Shown here: one piece after another, positions 23,557 to 32,137 of the stretch
Layout of the letters: the number at the start of each line of letters is the position of its first letter
How positions within the stretch are numbered: position 1 is the first letter of the stretch
Assembly: GCF_002197645.1 (NCBI RefSeq)
Contig: NZ_CP021874.1
Span: 372,001-436,000 of the forward strand
DNA length: 64,000 nt
From: Enterococcus wangshanyuanii
GTDB lineage: Bacteria > Bacillota > Bacilli > Lactobacillales > Enterococcaceae
Direction: 5' to 3'
Made by a program: the position numbers and the translations under genes
The notes under the pieces: model-generated
The model's input: the letters and a program-made list of their open reading frames with translations, nothing else
What the model was told of the DNA's origin: nothing
Databases searched by the model: none

Positions 23557-24519
23557 TTAAGCGCGTTTAGTGTTGAAAGGTTTAATAACACTTTCAATAT
23601 ATTCACGACGATTTTCTAAAAATGGTGCGAGTGATAATTTTTCTCCAAGCGTTTCATACGGTTCATCCCCCATGAAACCAGGTTCGTCTGTTGCCAGTTC
23701 TACTAGAATATGACCAACACGAACATATAAAGATTCAAAGTAGTAGCGATCGACATAGCCGGAATTCGATAAGCCTAGATTATCAAAAATTTCCTGCCAC
23801 ACTGCTAGTGATTGACGATCTGCTAAACGGAAGGCAACGTGATGGACTTCGCCAAAGCCTTGTTGGGATTGCGGACTGGTCGTATCGTCAACTAATACTA
23901 CTTGGGCCCCATTGCCGCCTTCGCCAACTTCCATCAAATAGCGGTTGTCTTCTTGCTTAACGGTTTTAAAGTTGAAAATATTTTCTAATAAACCTTTGAA
24001 ATCAGCAGCATAAGAAACAGAAATCTCAACGGGGCCTAAACCGTAAATCGCAAATTCTTCTGGGACAGGTCCCTTTTTCCATGGAATTCCTGCTTTGACG
24101 CCAGTATTTGTTTCATCGGAGATCAATTGATAGGCTTGATCATCGAAATCCCAGAAACGTAACACTTTTTTACCAAACTCAGTTGAAATCGCTTCGTGTT
24201 TTACATTGAATTCGTCAAAGCGTTGTTCATAGTAGGTTAAGGCAGCATCGTTTGGTACGCGAAATCCAGTTCTACTGATTGAATTTGTACCTTTGGTTCC
24301 TTTTGGATTGTTGGGAAAATCGAAAAAGGTCATCGTTGTGCCGGGAGAGCCTAAGTCGTCTGCAAAATAAGTATGATAGGTATAGATATCATCTTGATTG
24401 ACTGTTTTTTTTACTAAACGCATACCTAGAATATCTGTGAAAAACGTATAATTCTTTTCGACATCGCTAGTCATTGCTGTGACATGGTGTACACCTAATA
24501 ATTGATCTTCTTTTCTCAT
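23557..24519 (-). CDS. Ring-cleaving dioxygenase-type VOC protein (MhqA/MhqO-like)
   Basis: 320 residues, also two VOC modules: LLGVHHVTAMTSDVEKNYTF and FGEVHHVAFRLADRQSL, ending HILVELATDEPGF. Metal-ligand His/Glu residues are kept. It is the first structural gene after the MarR regulator (15-base gap) and a paralogue of the downstream gene. Two such paralogues side by side, as in the B. subtilis mhq genes, suggest overlapping substrates among quinones and catechols. Confidence 0.85.
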   Translation of the reverse strand: MRKEDQLLGVHHVTAMTSDVEKNYTFFTDILGMRLVKKTVNQDDIYTYHTYFADDLGSPGTTMTFFDFPNNPKGTKGTNSISRTGFRVPNDAALTYYEQRFDEFNVKHEAISTEFGKKVLRFWDFDDQAYQLISDETNTGVKAGIPWKKGPVPEEFAIYGLGPVEISVSYAADFKGLLENIFNFKTVKQEDNRYLMEVGEGGNGAQVVLVDDTTSPQSQQGFGEVHHVAFRLADRQSLAVWQEIFDNLGLSNSGYVDRYYFESLYVRVGHILVELATDEPGFMGDEPYETLGEKLSLAPFLENRREYIESVIKPFNTKRA

Positions 24520-24534
24520 GTTAATTGCCTCACT

Positions 24535-24954
24535 TTAATAGTTTATTTTTTTTAGTATGTGTTGTAATGATTGTAATTCTTCGATAGTGATATCAGAAAA
24601 GCTGGCAGCGATCTGCTGTGCATGAGTGGGGAAAATTTCCTCCATCAGCTTTTTTCCCGCTGAGGTGATATCGACATAGATGATTCGACGATCACTTTCG
24701 TTTGTTTGACGCGTGACATAGCCTTTTTTCATCAACTGATCGACGACATACGTCGTACTGCTGCTGGCAATCAGAATCTTTTCCTTAATAGTTTGAGTTG
24801 TTTGCCTTCCTTTATGAAAAAGTAATTCCAGAACAGAAAATTCAGTAATGTTCAAGCCGTAACAGGTAACATCTTTTTTGGCTAATTGCTCCAGCTGGCT
24901 AGCAGTGCGTAAAAGACCGATATATGTTTTTAATGATTCTTCTTGATGATTCAT
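24535..24954 (-). CDS. mhqR: MarR-family regulator, MhqR-like
   Basis: 139 residues with a MarR winged helix: ITEFSVLELLFHKGRQTTQTIKEK, SSSTTYVVDQLMKKGYVTRQ, and wing SDRRIIYVDITSAGKK. One Cys near residue 30 (KDVTCYGLN) could sense quinones or oxidants. ATG 24952-24954 follows AGAGGTGA at normal spacing; an upstream extension from 25038 would run through the promoter. First gene of the operon and next to a perfect palindrome, so it most likely represses its own operon. Confidence 0.85.
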   Translation of the reverse strand: MNHQEESLKTYIGLLRTASQLEQLAKKDVTCYGLNITEFSVLELLFHKGRQTTQTIKEKILIASSSTTYVVDQLMKKGYVTRQTNESDRRIIYVDITSAGKKLMEEIFPTHAQQIAASFSDITIEELQSLQHILKKINY

Positions 24955-24967
24955 GATTTCACCTCTT

Positions 24968-25016
24968 TTTATTTCGAATTCGAAATAAATATAACTTACT
25001 TTTAATAAGTATGCAA
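24968..25016 (-). promoter_or_regulatory. mhqR promoter with palindromic operator
   Basis: On the minus strand, -35 TTGCAT (plus 25011-25016), 17 bases, -10 TATATT (24988-24993), followed directly by a 22-bp perfect palindrome (24968-24989) with core ATTTCGAATTCGAAAT. The operator covers the transcription start. It resembles the B. subtilis MhqR box (ATCTCGAATTCGAGAT), supporting autoregulation. Confidence 0.8.
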
Positions 25017-25125
25017 GCTTTTTGTTTCGATTATTCAAAATAATTGTTTAAAAGCAGAGTCAGTTGTACTCTTAAATGAGAAAGGAAGGGGTTGAACTTC
25101 TCCCCAGAGCCAGAAAGCTTTATCG

Positions 25126-25154
25126 TTTACAAATGTAGTCGTCTTTGATATGCT
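25126..25154 (+). promoter_or_regulatory. copB promoter with cop box
   Basis: TTTACA (25126-25131), 17 bases, TATGCT (25149-25154). The CopY-type operator TACAAATGTA (25128-25137, consensus TACAnnTGTA) overlaps the -35 element. The repressor gene is not in this window. Confidence 0.75.
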
Positions 25155-25225
25155 TGTTTTGTAGTAATCATTTAGATGAGTAGCAAAAGTGATTGAAGTG
25201 AAATAAATGAAAGTAGGGATAAGCA

Positions 25226-27367
25226 ATGAGTAAGAAGAGTACAGGCATGAATGAAAAAGATCATTCAATGCATACAGGTCATGAAATGAAAGGGATGAAT
25301 CATACAGAACACGATAAGAGCAGTATGGAACATTCAATGCACGAAGGGCACGATAGCAGCAACATGGATCACTCCATGCATGAAGGACATGATATGGGCG
25401 GGATGGATCATAGCATGCACATGGGGAATTTTAAACAAAAATTCTGGTTGTCATTGATCCTTGCGATCCCAATCATTGTTTTATCTCCGATGATGGGAAT
25501 GGAACTACCGTTTCAATTTTCTTTTCCGGGATCTAACTGGGTCGTATTAGTATTAGCTATTATTTTATTTGTGTACGGGGGTCAGCCGTTTTTAAGCGGG
25601 GCAAAAATGGAATTGAAAATGAAAAGCCCAGCAATGATGACGTTGATCGCGATGGGGATTTCAGTTGCTTTCTTCTATAGTTTATACTCGTTTATTGCGA
25701 ATACCTTTTTCCATGCACATGTCATGGATTTCTTCTGGGAGCTTGCTACACTGATCGTAATTATGTTATTGGGTCACTGGATCGAGATGAATGCGGTGAT
25801 GAATGCCAGTGATGCGTTGCAAAAATTGGCTGAATTGCTGCCGGATGAGGTGACACGAGTTAAGGCTGATGGGACTGAAGAAAAAGTTTCTCTACAAGCG
25901 GTTCACGAAAACGATCATCTGATCGTTCGTGCCGGTGATAAGATGCCGACAGATGGACTTATTGAAAAAGGGACTTCGATCGTGGATGAGTCTGCTGTTA
26001 CAGGTGAGTCTCGTGGTGTAGTCAAAAAAGTAGGTGATCGTGTGATCGGCGGTTCCGTCAATGGTGAGGGGACAATGACAATTCTTGTTACAGGAACGGG
26101 TGAGAGCGGTTATCTTGCACAAGTAATGGACATGGTCCGTAAAGCCCAAGCGGACAAATCAAAATTAGAAGCATTATCTGATAAAGTAGCAAAATGGTTA
26201 TTCTATGTTGCTTTATTTGCCGGAATTTTAGCTTTTGTTGCCTGGTTATTTGTTAGTGATCTGCCATCTGCTTTAGAACGAATGGTGACTGTTTTTATCA
26301 TTGCCTGTCCACACGCTTTAGGCTTGGCGATTCCTTTAGTAGTCGCGCGTTCAACTTCTATTGCTGCAAAAAATGGCTTATTATTAAAGAATCGAAATGC
26401 ATTGGAAAACGCGCACGACTTAGATATGGTTCTATTAGATAAAACAGGCACATTAACGCAAGGAAGCTTTGCTGTTACTGGCGTCGAAACTTTTGTAACA
26501 GCTTTAGACAAAAAGACTGTTCTGCAATATATTGGTGCTTTAGAGAACAGTGCAAATCATCCTATTGCAACAGGTATTATGAATTATATGAAGGAGCAAA
26601 AGATCACACCTTTTAAAGCTGAGAACGAAAAAAATATTGCCGGTGTTGGTTTAAAAGGACAAGTTGAAGGACAAGAGGTAAAAATTGTTAATGCTAAAGC
26701 GTTGAAAGATCTAGGGATCGAAGTTGATCAGGCCTCAATTGCTCATTATCAGGAGCAAGGAAATACAATTAGTTATTTGTTGATCAAAGATCAACTGGTG
26801 GGCTTGATCGCGTTGGGTGACCAAATCAAAGCAGAAGCAAAAGAATTTATAACCGCACTGACTGCACGGGGGATTGAACCTGTCATGTTGACGGGGGACA
26901 ACGAAGAAGCTGCTGCTAATGTTGCTGCCTATCTAGGGATCAAGCAATATTATGCCAGTCTGATGCCTGATGACAAGGAGAAAATTGTGGCGCAATTAGT
27001 GAATAAAGGAAAACGTGTTGCAATGGTCGGCGATGGAATCAATGATGCACCGAGTCTCGCGCGTGCAACGATCGGAATTGCGATTGGCGCTGGAACAGAT
27101 GTGGCAATCGATTCTGCTGATGTTGTGCTGACAAATAGCAATCCATTAGATATATTACACTTCATTGATTTAGCGAAACAAACACGAATCAAAATGGTTC
27201 AAAATCTATGGTGGGGAGCTGGTTATAATATCGTTGCGATTCCTTTAGCAGCTGGTGTTTTAGCACCATGGGGGATAATTCTGAATCCAGCAGTTGGCGC
27301 TGCCTTGATGTCATTAAGTACAATCATTGTTGCGTTAAACGCAATGACATTGAAGATTAAAAAATAA
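25226..27367 (+). CDS. copB: Copper-exporting P1B-type ATPase, CopB type
   Basis: 713 residues. The first ~65 residues are a His/Met-rich metal-binding tail with repeats of DHSMHEGHD type. Then come the P-type ATPase parts: TGES actuator motif, the ion motif CPH in ACPHALGLAIP, DKTGTLT phosphorylation site, HP-lock SANHPIATG, GDGINDAPSLA hinge, and about eight membrane segments. The CPH motif with a His-rich tail marks the CopB branch (copper/silver export) rather than CopA (CPC). Controlled from a promoter with a cop box. Start ATG 25226 has a weak ribosome binding site (GTAGGGA). Apparently monocistronic. Confidence 0.93.
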   Translation: MSKKSTGMNEKDHSMHTGHEMKGMNHTEHDKSSMEHSMHEGHDSSNMDHSMHEGHDMGGMDHSMHMGNFKQKFWLSLILAIPIIVLSPMMGMELPFQFSFPGSNWVVLVLAIILFVYGGQPFLSGAKMELKMKSPAMMTLIAMGISVAFFYSLYSFIANTFFHAHVMDFFWELATLIVIMLLGHWIEMNAVMNASDALQKLAELLPDEVTRVKADGTEEKVSLQAVHENDHLIVRAGDKMPTDGLIEKGTSIVDESAVTGESRGVVKKVGDRVIGGSVNGEGTMTILVTGTGESGYLAQVMDMVRKAQADKSKLEALSDKVAKWLFYVALFAGILAFVAWLFVSDLPSALERMVTVFIIACPHALGLAIPLVVARSTSIAAKNGLLLKNRNALENAHDLDMVLLDKTGTLTQGSFAVTGVETFVTALDKKTVLQYIGALENSANHPIATGIMNYMKEQKITPFKAENEKNIAGVGLKGQVEGQEVKIVNAKALKDLGIEVDQASIAHYQEQGNTISYLLIKDQLVGLIALGDQIKAEAKEFITALTARGIEPVMLTGDNEEAAANVAAYLGIKQYYASLMPDDKEKIVAQLVNKGKRVAMVGDGINDAPSLARATIGIAIGAGTDVAIDSADVVLTNSNPLDILHFIDLAKQTRIKMVQNLWWGAGYNIVAIPLAAGVLAPWGIILNPAVGAALMSLSTIIVALNAMTLKIKK

Positions 27368-27390
27368 ATAGTTTATGTATCGCTTATGTT

Positions 27391-27433
27391 ACTCCTATTC
27401 TCATCCTTGATAGTTGAGAACAGGAGTTTTTTG
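27391..27433 (+). terminator. Rho-independent terminator of copB
   Basis: ACTCCTATTCTCA pairs with TGAGAACAGGAGT, then TTTTTT. Confidence 0.85.
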
Positions 27434-27653
27434 TGCATCTTTTTGCTATGAATGAAATGATCAATGAGACAAAAAAATAGAAAGAATAGAAAAAGTTGTC
27501 ATGATATAGTTCGTTTAACAAATATAATTTAGATAGAAGCTACGAATGATTCCGGCAGGTATCCATTAAATAAATAGTCGGTTTTCGGGATGAGATATGA
27601 CCCGTTTATGTTCTTTTATTTGAGTATGCAAAGGTATAGGAGGTGAAATTATT

Positions 27654-28031
27654 ATGACAAACGATGAGGTAGAACGATTTCTAAAGCGTTATATGGATCA
27701 TTATGAAAGGAAATTTGATCAAATATGGCTTAAACAAAGGTACAAAAAAATGTATGATTATTCTCAAGCGTTGTTGGAAAGTTTAGCCAATTATCAGCAA
27801 TTAGCGACATCTGATCAGTTTTGGTTGGATTTTGTTCAAGTAATAAAAATTGATGCGAAATTACATTTATTAGCCTTCGTTGTAGAAAGTGCTGAACATT
27901 CTGTAGTTGAAATCAGTGAAGAAGAAATGATAGCAATGATAGAAAAAGACCATGCCACCTATTATTCGGAAAATATGGGCTTTAAGCTGAATGAACGCTC
28001 ATCATCATCCTTACTATTTTTAATAGAATAG
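27654..28031 (+). CDS. Hypothetical protein
   Basis: 125 residues, not recognised. It is soluble, helical and charged: an N-terminal part rich in Arg/Lys/Tyr (LKRYMDHYERKFD, WLKQRYKKMYDY) and a mid part predicted as strand and helix ending in an acidic segment (VEISEEEMIAMIEKD). ATG 27654 follows ATAGGAGGTG, a strong ribosome binding site, which supports translation. An Mga-like regulator follows in the same direction after 67 bases; they may be co-transcribed. Confidence 0.6.
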   Translation: MTNDEVERFLKRYMDHYERKFDQIWLKQRYKKMYDYSQALLESLANYQQLATSDQFWLDFVQVIKIDAKLHLLAFVVESAEHSVVEISEEEMIAMIEKDHATYYSENMGFKLNERSSSSLLFLIE

Positions 28032-28098
28032 TTATAAGGCTTTCAAATTGAATAAATAGAAAGAGGACGGTATAATGCGGGAAAAAGGAGGATGAAAA

Positions 28099-29580
28099 AT
28101 GTATCAATTTCTTTTGAGTACGATTGATCAAGAAGTCTACGAGTTTTTTTCATTTTTATTAGATAATCGTTTGAAAAAGATCGATCTTACTACTTGCGCA
28201 AAACAACTGAAACATTCGAAAAATAGAATGCTGATGATCTGTGATCGAGCAAAAGAATTTAGACAAAACTATCCGTATTTCACGTTGGAAATTGCCGATG
28301 ATTTGACGATTTATTGTCATTTTTCTTCTAACTTTTTATTATCCAAATTATACGCATTGATGCTTGAAGACACGATTCCTTTTCGAATATTGGACCGTTT
28401 GTTTAGCCAAAAATATATTTCTTTGGAAAAAACCGCGCAGCAATACTTTGTTAGTGATCGAACGGTTCAGCGGAAATTGAAGGAATTAGATCGCATCCTA
28501 TCAAATTATAATATAGGTTTAGATTTGAAAAGTAAATCGTTATTTAAAGGAGCCGAATATCGCATTCGCTATTTTTTTCACACGATGTACTGGCAGGTTT
28601 TTGACGAGAATAGAATCAAGAACTTTGATCTAAAAAAGAGCAGTCTGGTACAGTTGAGACAGCGATTAACGTCTCTGCCGACACATTATCGTAATATTGA
28701 TATCGACAAGTTTATTCAAATCATAGCTATTAGTGTGTACCGAATGAAAAGAGGCTATTTCATCCATGAAATCCCGCAAGAAATGACTGAAATCAATCAT
28801 TTGTACATTTCATTCGATACGTTTAAAGAGGAAATCATGACTCCGTTATTCGAAGAAAATTATTTACACATGAATATACCAAAGAAAGAATATTATTTTT
28901 TATACTATATGTTTACTGTTATTACCACGTATCTGCCAGAAGAAGTTCCTGAACAGCTGAAAAAAGATCAACAAACTAAAGGAGCTCCAGAGATGGCTTG
29001 GCTATTTGCTCGGACTGCACAGTCATTTTTTAAGTTGCCATTAAGCAAAGTTATTTTAAATTATTTAGTGATGAATGTACTAACAATACATTCTACTTCC
29101 ATTGTATTTGCATCGGAAAACAAGATGGATGCATTTGGAAAATCAACAACCGAAGCGGATTATCTACGGGTTTTTCCGAAAATATACCCGAGAGTAAAAG
29201 AAATGTATGCCCTCTTAAGTGAACAATCTCCTTTTTTTGCTGAAATGTATACTGCAAATAATCGACTGCTTTTTCAATACAGCATGCTTCTTTCTCTAGT
29301 GGTACAACCGTCGGCTCAGCCAATTAGGTTATTTCATGAATCGAAGTTTGGGAAAATTCAGGAGGCGAAACAAAAAAGACGAATTCGCCAGTTACTGAAT
29401 GATGCAGTTGTTTTCGTTGATGAAGCGCCGGAAATCGTTTTAACAGATTATCCTGTCGATCGTGAAAAATTCAAAAAGCAAAATCCTGATGTTCACTTTT
29501 TTAAATGGCATAGCTTTCAAACGACGGAAAAATGGGTGGAATTGGTTGAATATATTGAACAGCAACAAGAAAATGTATAA
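28099..29580 (+). CDS. Mga/AtxA-like transcriptional regulator
   Basis: 493 residues. Two N-terminal helix-turn-helix regions (TTCAKQLKHSKNRMLMICDRAKEF and LEKTAQQYFVSDRTVQRKLKELD) are followed by a PRD-like helical centre and a IIB-like C-terminal part (VVFVDEAPEIVLTDYPVD), the layout of Mga-family virulence regulators. In streptococci and Bacillus such proteins are phosphorylated on PRD His residues by the PTS. ATG 28099 follows AAAGGAGG. Targets unknown; no surface-protein gene is adjacent. Confidence 0.82.
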   Translation: MYQFLLSTIDQEVYEFFSFLLDNRLKKIDLTTCAKQLKHSKNRMLMICDRAKEFRQNYPYFTLEIADDLTIYCHFSSNFLLSKLYALMLEDTIPFRILDRLFSQKYISLEKTAQQYFVSDRTVQRKLKELDRILSNYNIGLDLKSKSLFKGAEYRIRYFFHTMYWQVFDENRIKNFDLKKSSLVQLRQRLTSLPTHYRNIDIDKFIQIIAISVYRMKRGYFIHEIPQEMTEINHLYISFDTFKEEIMTPLFEENYLHMNIPKKEYYFLYYMFTVITTYLPEEVPEQLKKDQQTKGAPEMAWLFARTAQSFFKLPLSKVILNYLVMNVLTIHSTSIVFASENKMDAFGKSTTEADYLRVFPKIYPRVKEMYALLSEQSPFFAEMYTANNRLLFQYSMLLSLVVQPSAQPIRLFHESKFGKIQEAKQKRRIRQLLNDAVVFVDEAPEIVLTDYPVDREKFKKQNPDVHFFKWHSFQTTEKWVELVEYIEQQQENV

Positions 29581-29612
29581 TTGTTTTAGTAAAAAATGAA
29601 GGAGCGAAAAAT

Positions 29613-29664
29613 AAAACACCTGCCAAAAGACAGAGTAATACTCTGCTTTTTGGCAGGTGTTTTA
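29613..29664. terminator. Bidirectional terminator
   Basis: AAACACCTGCCAAAA pairs with TTTTTGGCAGGTGTTT, with an inner CAGAGTA/TACTCTG stem; it ends the Mga-like gene and the minus-strand ArsR gene. Confidence 0.88.
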
Positions 29665-29675
29665 AAATGACTAGG

Positions 29676-30005
29676 TCATTTTTTATTTTTGAGGATAGTT
29701 GTCACATGCTCTAAAAGCTTTTTCAATTTATCGATTTCGCTTGTATCATGAGAGAGGTAGTAATAATTTTTTGTTCCCTCACTTCGGTAATCAATTAATT
29801 TCGCCTGCTTTAAAAGCTTCAAATGGTGAGAGATAGCAGGCCGCGAGAGCTGAGTAGCTTCTGTTAAATCGGTCACTCTTAATCCGCTGCACGCTTTATC
29901 TTCCAGTAAAGCAACAATGATTGCCTGTCTTTTAGGGTCGCCAAGAGCGAACAGAAACTCGCCCGATTCAAAGAATTCTGTTTTTAATTGTTGTAAGTCA
30001 TCCAT
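29676..30005 (-). CDS. ArsR-family transcriptional regulator
   Basis: 109 residues, ArsR winged helix: GDPKRQAIIVALLEDKACSG, LTEATQLSRPAISHHLKLLKQAKLIDYRSEGTKNYYYLS. It lacks the paired Cys residues of metal sensors (one Cys only, in DKACSG), so a redox or organic signal is more likely than a metal. Divergent to the oxidoreductase gene at 30176 over a 170-base region with two promoters and a palindrome. ATG is preceded by AAAGGTGA. Confidence 0.88.
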   Translation of the reverse strand: MDDLQQLKTEFFESGEFLFALGDPKRQAIIVALLEDKACSGLRVTDLTEATQLSRPAISHHLKLLKQAKLIDYRSEGTKNYYYLSHDTSEIDKLKKLLEHVTTILKNKK

Positions 30006-30037
30006 GTTCAGTCACCTTTGGTCTATCATTTTCCCTC

Positions 30038-30066
30038 ATTTAATCATGGACACAATTATTTGTCAA
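30038..30066 (-). promoter_or_regulatory. Promoter of the ArsR gene
   Basis: On the minus strand TTGACA (plus 30061-30066), 17 bases, TTAAAT (plus 30038-30043). Confidence 0.65.
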
Positions 30067-30087
30067 TCACCTAAAAATCGTTCATTC

Positions 30088-30147
30088 TTGACGTTAAAAA
30101 GAAAATAGGCTAATATACGTACTATCGATGGTTTAAAAATTTAAACC
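30088..30147 (+). promoter_or_regulatory. Promoter and operator of the oxidoreductase gene
   Basis: TTGACG (30088-30093), 17 bases, TAATAT (30111-30116). Downstream of the start site lies GGTTTAAA-aa-TTTAAACC (30130-30147), a likely ArsR operator that would block elongation or initiation. Confidence 0.7.
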
Positions 30148-30175
30148 AAAAAATATTGAATGAGGTATAGTACAA

Positions 30176-31207
30176 ATGACAGTAAAAATGAATTCGGCAT
30201 TGATCCGAAAGTATGGACAGGAAACTCTTGAAATTGCGAAAGTCCCAATGCCGGAGATAAGTGAAAATGATGTGCTTGTAAAAATAGTTGCAGCAAGCAT
30301 TAATCCTATCGATCTAAAAACGCAGGCTGGTAAGATGAAGATGCTTTTGAAATACCAGATGCCGTTGATTTTAGGCAGTGATTTTTCGGGAGTCATTGTA
30401 GAAGTGGGATCAAATATATCAGATTTTCAAAAGGGAGATAAAGTATACAGCAGAGTGCAGAAGGATCGTATCGGAACATTTGCTGAATATATTGCTGTAG
30501 ATCAAACAGATATTGCACGTAAACCAACCAATCTCACGTTTGAAGAAGCAGCGTCTATTCCGCTTGTAGGATTGACCAGTTATCAAGCGTTATACGATAT
30601 CATGCAGCTGACAGCTCAAGATAAAGTTCTGATCCAAGCTGGTTCCGGCGGGATTGGAACAATCGCGATTCAATTAGCAAAATTAACTGGTGCGTATGTT
30701 GCTACGACCACAAGTACTAAAAATGTAGAATTCGTGAAGCAGCTTGGTGCAGATAAAGTCATTGATTATAAAAAACAAAAATTTGAAGAGGAACTGCAGG
30801 CCTATGATTACATTTTTGACACAATGGGCGGCGATATTTTAAAGAATGCTTTTAAAATCGTTAAACCTGGAGGAAAAGTAGTAACCATTTCCGGTATTCC
30901 AAACGAAGTGTTCGCAAAAGAATATGGATTGCCTTTATGGAAACAATTCCTTCTAAAAGTTGCCTCGTGGAATATCCGAAAATTGGAAAAGGCAACGGAA
31001 AGCCAGTACATCTTTTTGTTTATGAAACCGAGTGGCGCACAACTTGCTCTATTGACCGATTGGTTCGAACAAGATAAAATTCATCCAGTCATCGATCAAA
31101 TCGTTTCTTTAGAAGAAATTCAAAAGGGCATCGATCGTTCCCGTTCTGGCAGAGCGAAAGGCAAAATTATAGTACGAGTAGATCAACAAACAGTCAATGA
31201 AAAATAG
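30176..31207 (+). CDS. NADP-dependent quinone oxidoreductase-like protein (MDR superfamily)
   Basis: 343 residues of the medium-chain dehydrogenase/reductase superfamily without catalytic-zinc ligands: IVAASINPIDLKTQ, GSDFSGVIVEVGSN, GLTSYQALYD, and the nucleotide-binding loop QAGSGGIGTIAIQLAKLTGA. Members such as QorA reduce quinones or enoyl compounds with NADPH. Adjacent ArsR regulator with shared operator region suggests induction by an electrophile or oxidant. ATG 30176 has a modest ribosome binding site (GAGGTA). Substrate not known. Confidence 0.87.
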   Translation: MTVKMNSALIRKYGQETLEIAKVPMPEISENDVLVKIVAASINPIDLKTQAGKMKMLLKYQMPLILGSDFSGVIVEVGSNISDFQKGDKVYSRVQKDRIGTFAEYIAVDQTDIARKPTNLTFEEAASIPLVGLTSYQALYDIMQLTAQDKVLIQAGSGGIGTIAIQLAKLTGAYVATTTSTKNVEFVKQLGADKVIDYKKQKFEEELQAYDYIFDTMGGDILKNAFKIVKPGGKVVTISGIPNEVFAKEYGLPLWKQFLLKVASWNIRKLEKATESQYIFLFMKPSGAQLALLTDWFEQDKIHPVIDQIVSLEEIQKGIDRSRSGRAKGKIIVRVDQQTVNEK

Positions 31208-31252
31208 AAAAAACAGCCGCGCGATTATATTTAGTCGTCACGGCTGTTTTTT
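31207..31252. terminator. Bidirectional terminator
   Basis: AAAAACAGCCG (31209-31219) pairs with CGGCTGTTTTT (31241-31251) between convergent genes. Confidence 0.85.
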
Positions 31253-31266
31253 GTCATCAAGTGTTG

Positions 31267-31977
31267 TTAAATCGTAATCGTCTCTTTAGCAGTTTCAGCT
31301 AATTCTTTCTTCAATTCGCCAATAATTTCTATTCCTGCGCTAGTTCCAATTCTTTCCGCACCACAGGCGATCATCTTTTTGAAGGTTTCGGCATCACGAA
31401 TTCCGCCGGCGGCTTTGACCTTCACTTTATCACCCACATGTTTTTTCATCAATTTAACATCATCAAAAGTTGCTCCTGTCGGCGCGAATCCTGTCGATGT
31501 TTTGATGAAATCCGGCTCAACTTTTTTAGCTATTTCACTAAGCTTGATTTTTTCTTCATCAGTCAGGTAAGCATTTTCAAAAATAACTTTGGAAATCACG
31601 TAGTTTTTACGGCAAATCGCAACGATACCTTCCATCTCTTCTTCGATATATAGCCAATTTTGAGCTTTGACCTCAGTCAAGTTGATAACATAATCGATTT
31701 CAGTAGCACCGATCATGATTGCATTCTCTGTTTCGAAAAACTTTGCTTCTTTAGATGTTTGCCCTAAAGGAAAGCTAATGGCTGCGCCAATATTGATATC
31801 GGTCTCTGCTAATAATTCAGCGCACAACTTCGATTGGACTTGATTGATTGCAACCATTTTGAAATGATAGTCTTTCGCTTCTTGGCAAAGCTTGCTCATA
31901 TCAGCGGTGGTAGCATCAGCCTTCAGGTTGGTGTGATCGATAAAACGTGCTAACTCATCAATAGTATAATTCGACAT
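31267..31977 (-). CDS. deoC: Deoxyribose-phosphate aldolase family protein
   Basis: 236 residues of the DeoC family: [16 protein letters not shown] at the N-terminus, [25 protein letters not shown] and VKAAGGIRD with the Schiff-base Lys. The classical enzyme splits 2-deoxyribose 5-phosphate to acetaldehyde and glyceraldehyde 3-phosphate. It is divergent to a mannose-family PTS operon and shares its operator sequence, so the physiological substrate may be the PTS product or a derivative. ATG is preceded by AGGAGGG. True deoxyribose activity is likely but the context is unusual. Confidence 0.85.
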   Translation of the reverse strand: MSNYTIDELARFIDHTNLKADATTADMSKLCQEAKDYHFKMVAINQVQSKLCAELLAETDINIGAAISFPLGQTSKEAKFFETENAIMIGATEIDYVINLTEVKAQNWLYIEEEMEGIVAICRKNYVISKVIFENAYLTDEEKIKLSEIAKKVEPDFIKTSTGFAPTGATFDDVKLMKKHVGDKVKVKAAGGIRDAETFKKMIACGAERIGTSAGIEIIGELKKELAETAKETITI

Positions 31978-31991
31978 GTAAATCCCTCCTA

Positions 31992-32037
31992 TATGTAATT
32001 ACATAATGAGTGTAAAACGAATAAACTTTTCTGTCAA
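31992..32037 (-). promoter_or_regulatory. deoC promoter and GntR operator
   Basis: On the minus strand TTGACA (plus 32032-32037), 17 bases, TACACT (plus 32009-32014). TATGTAATTACATA (31992-32005) lies over the start site. The same core is repeated at 32110. Confidence 0.75.
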
Positions 32038-32061
32038 GAGAAAAAATATTCAAATAAGTTA

Positions 32062-32121
32062 TTGACATATTAATTGTAAGGGGTTACTATTTGGGTGTGG
32101 TAAGAATTAATGTAATTACAT
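32062..32121 (+). promoter_or_regulatory. PTS-1 promoter and GntR operator
   Basis: TTGACA (32062-32067), 17 bases, TACTAT (32085-32090); operator ATGTAATTACAT (32110-32121) immediately downstream of the start site and identical to the core at 31993-32004. Probably bound by the GntR protein encoded at 35723. Confidence 0.78.
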
Positions 32122-32137
32122 AAATGGGGGTTATAGG

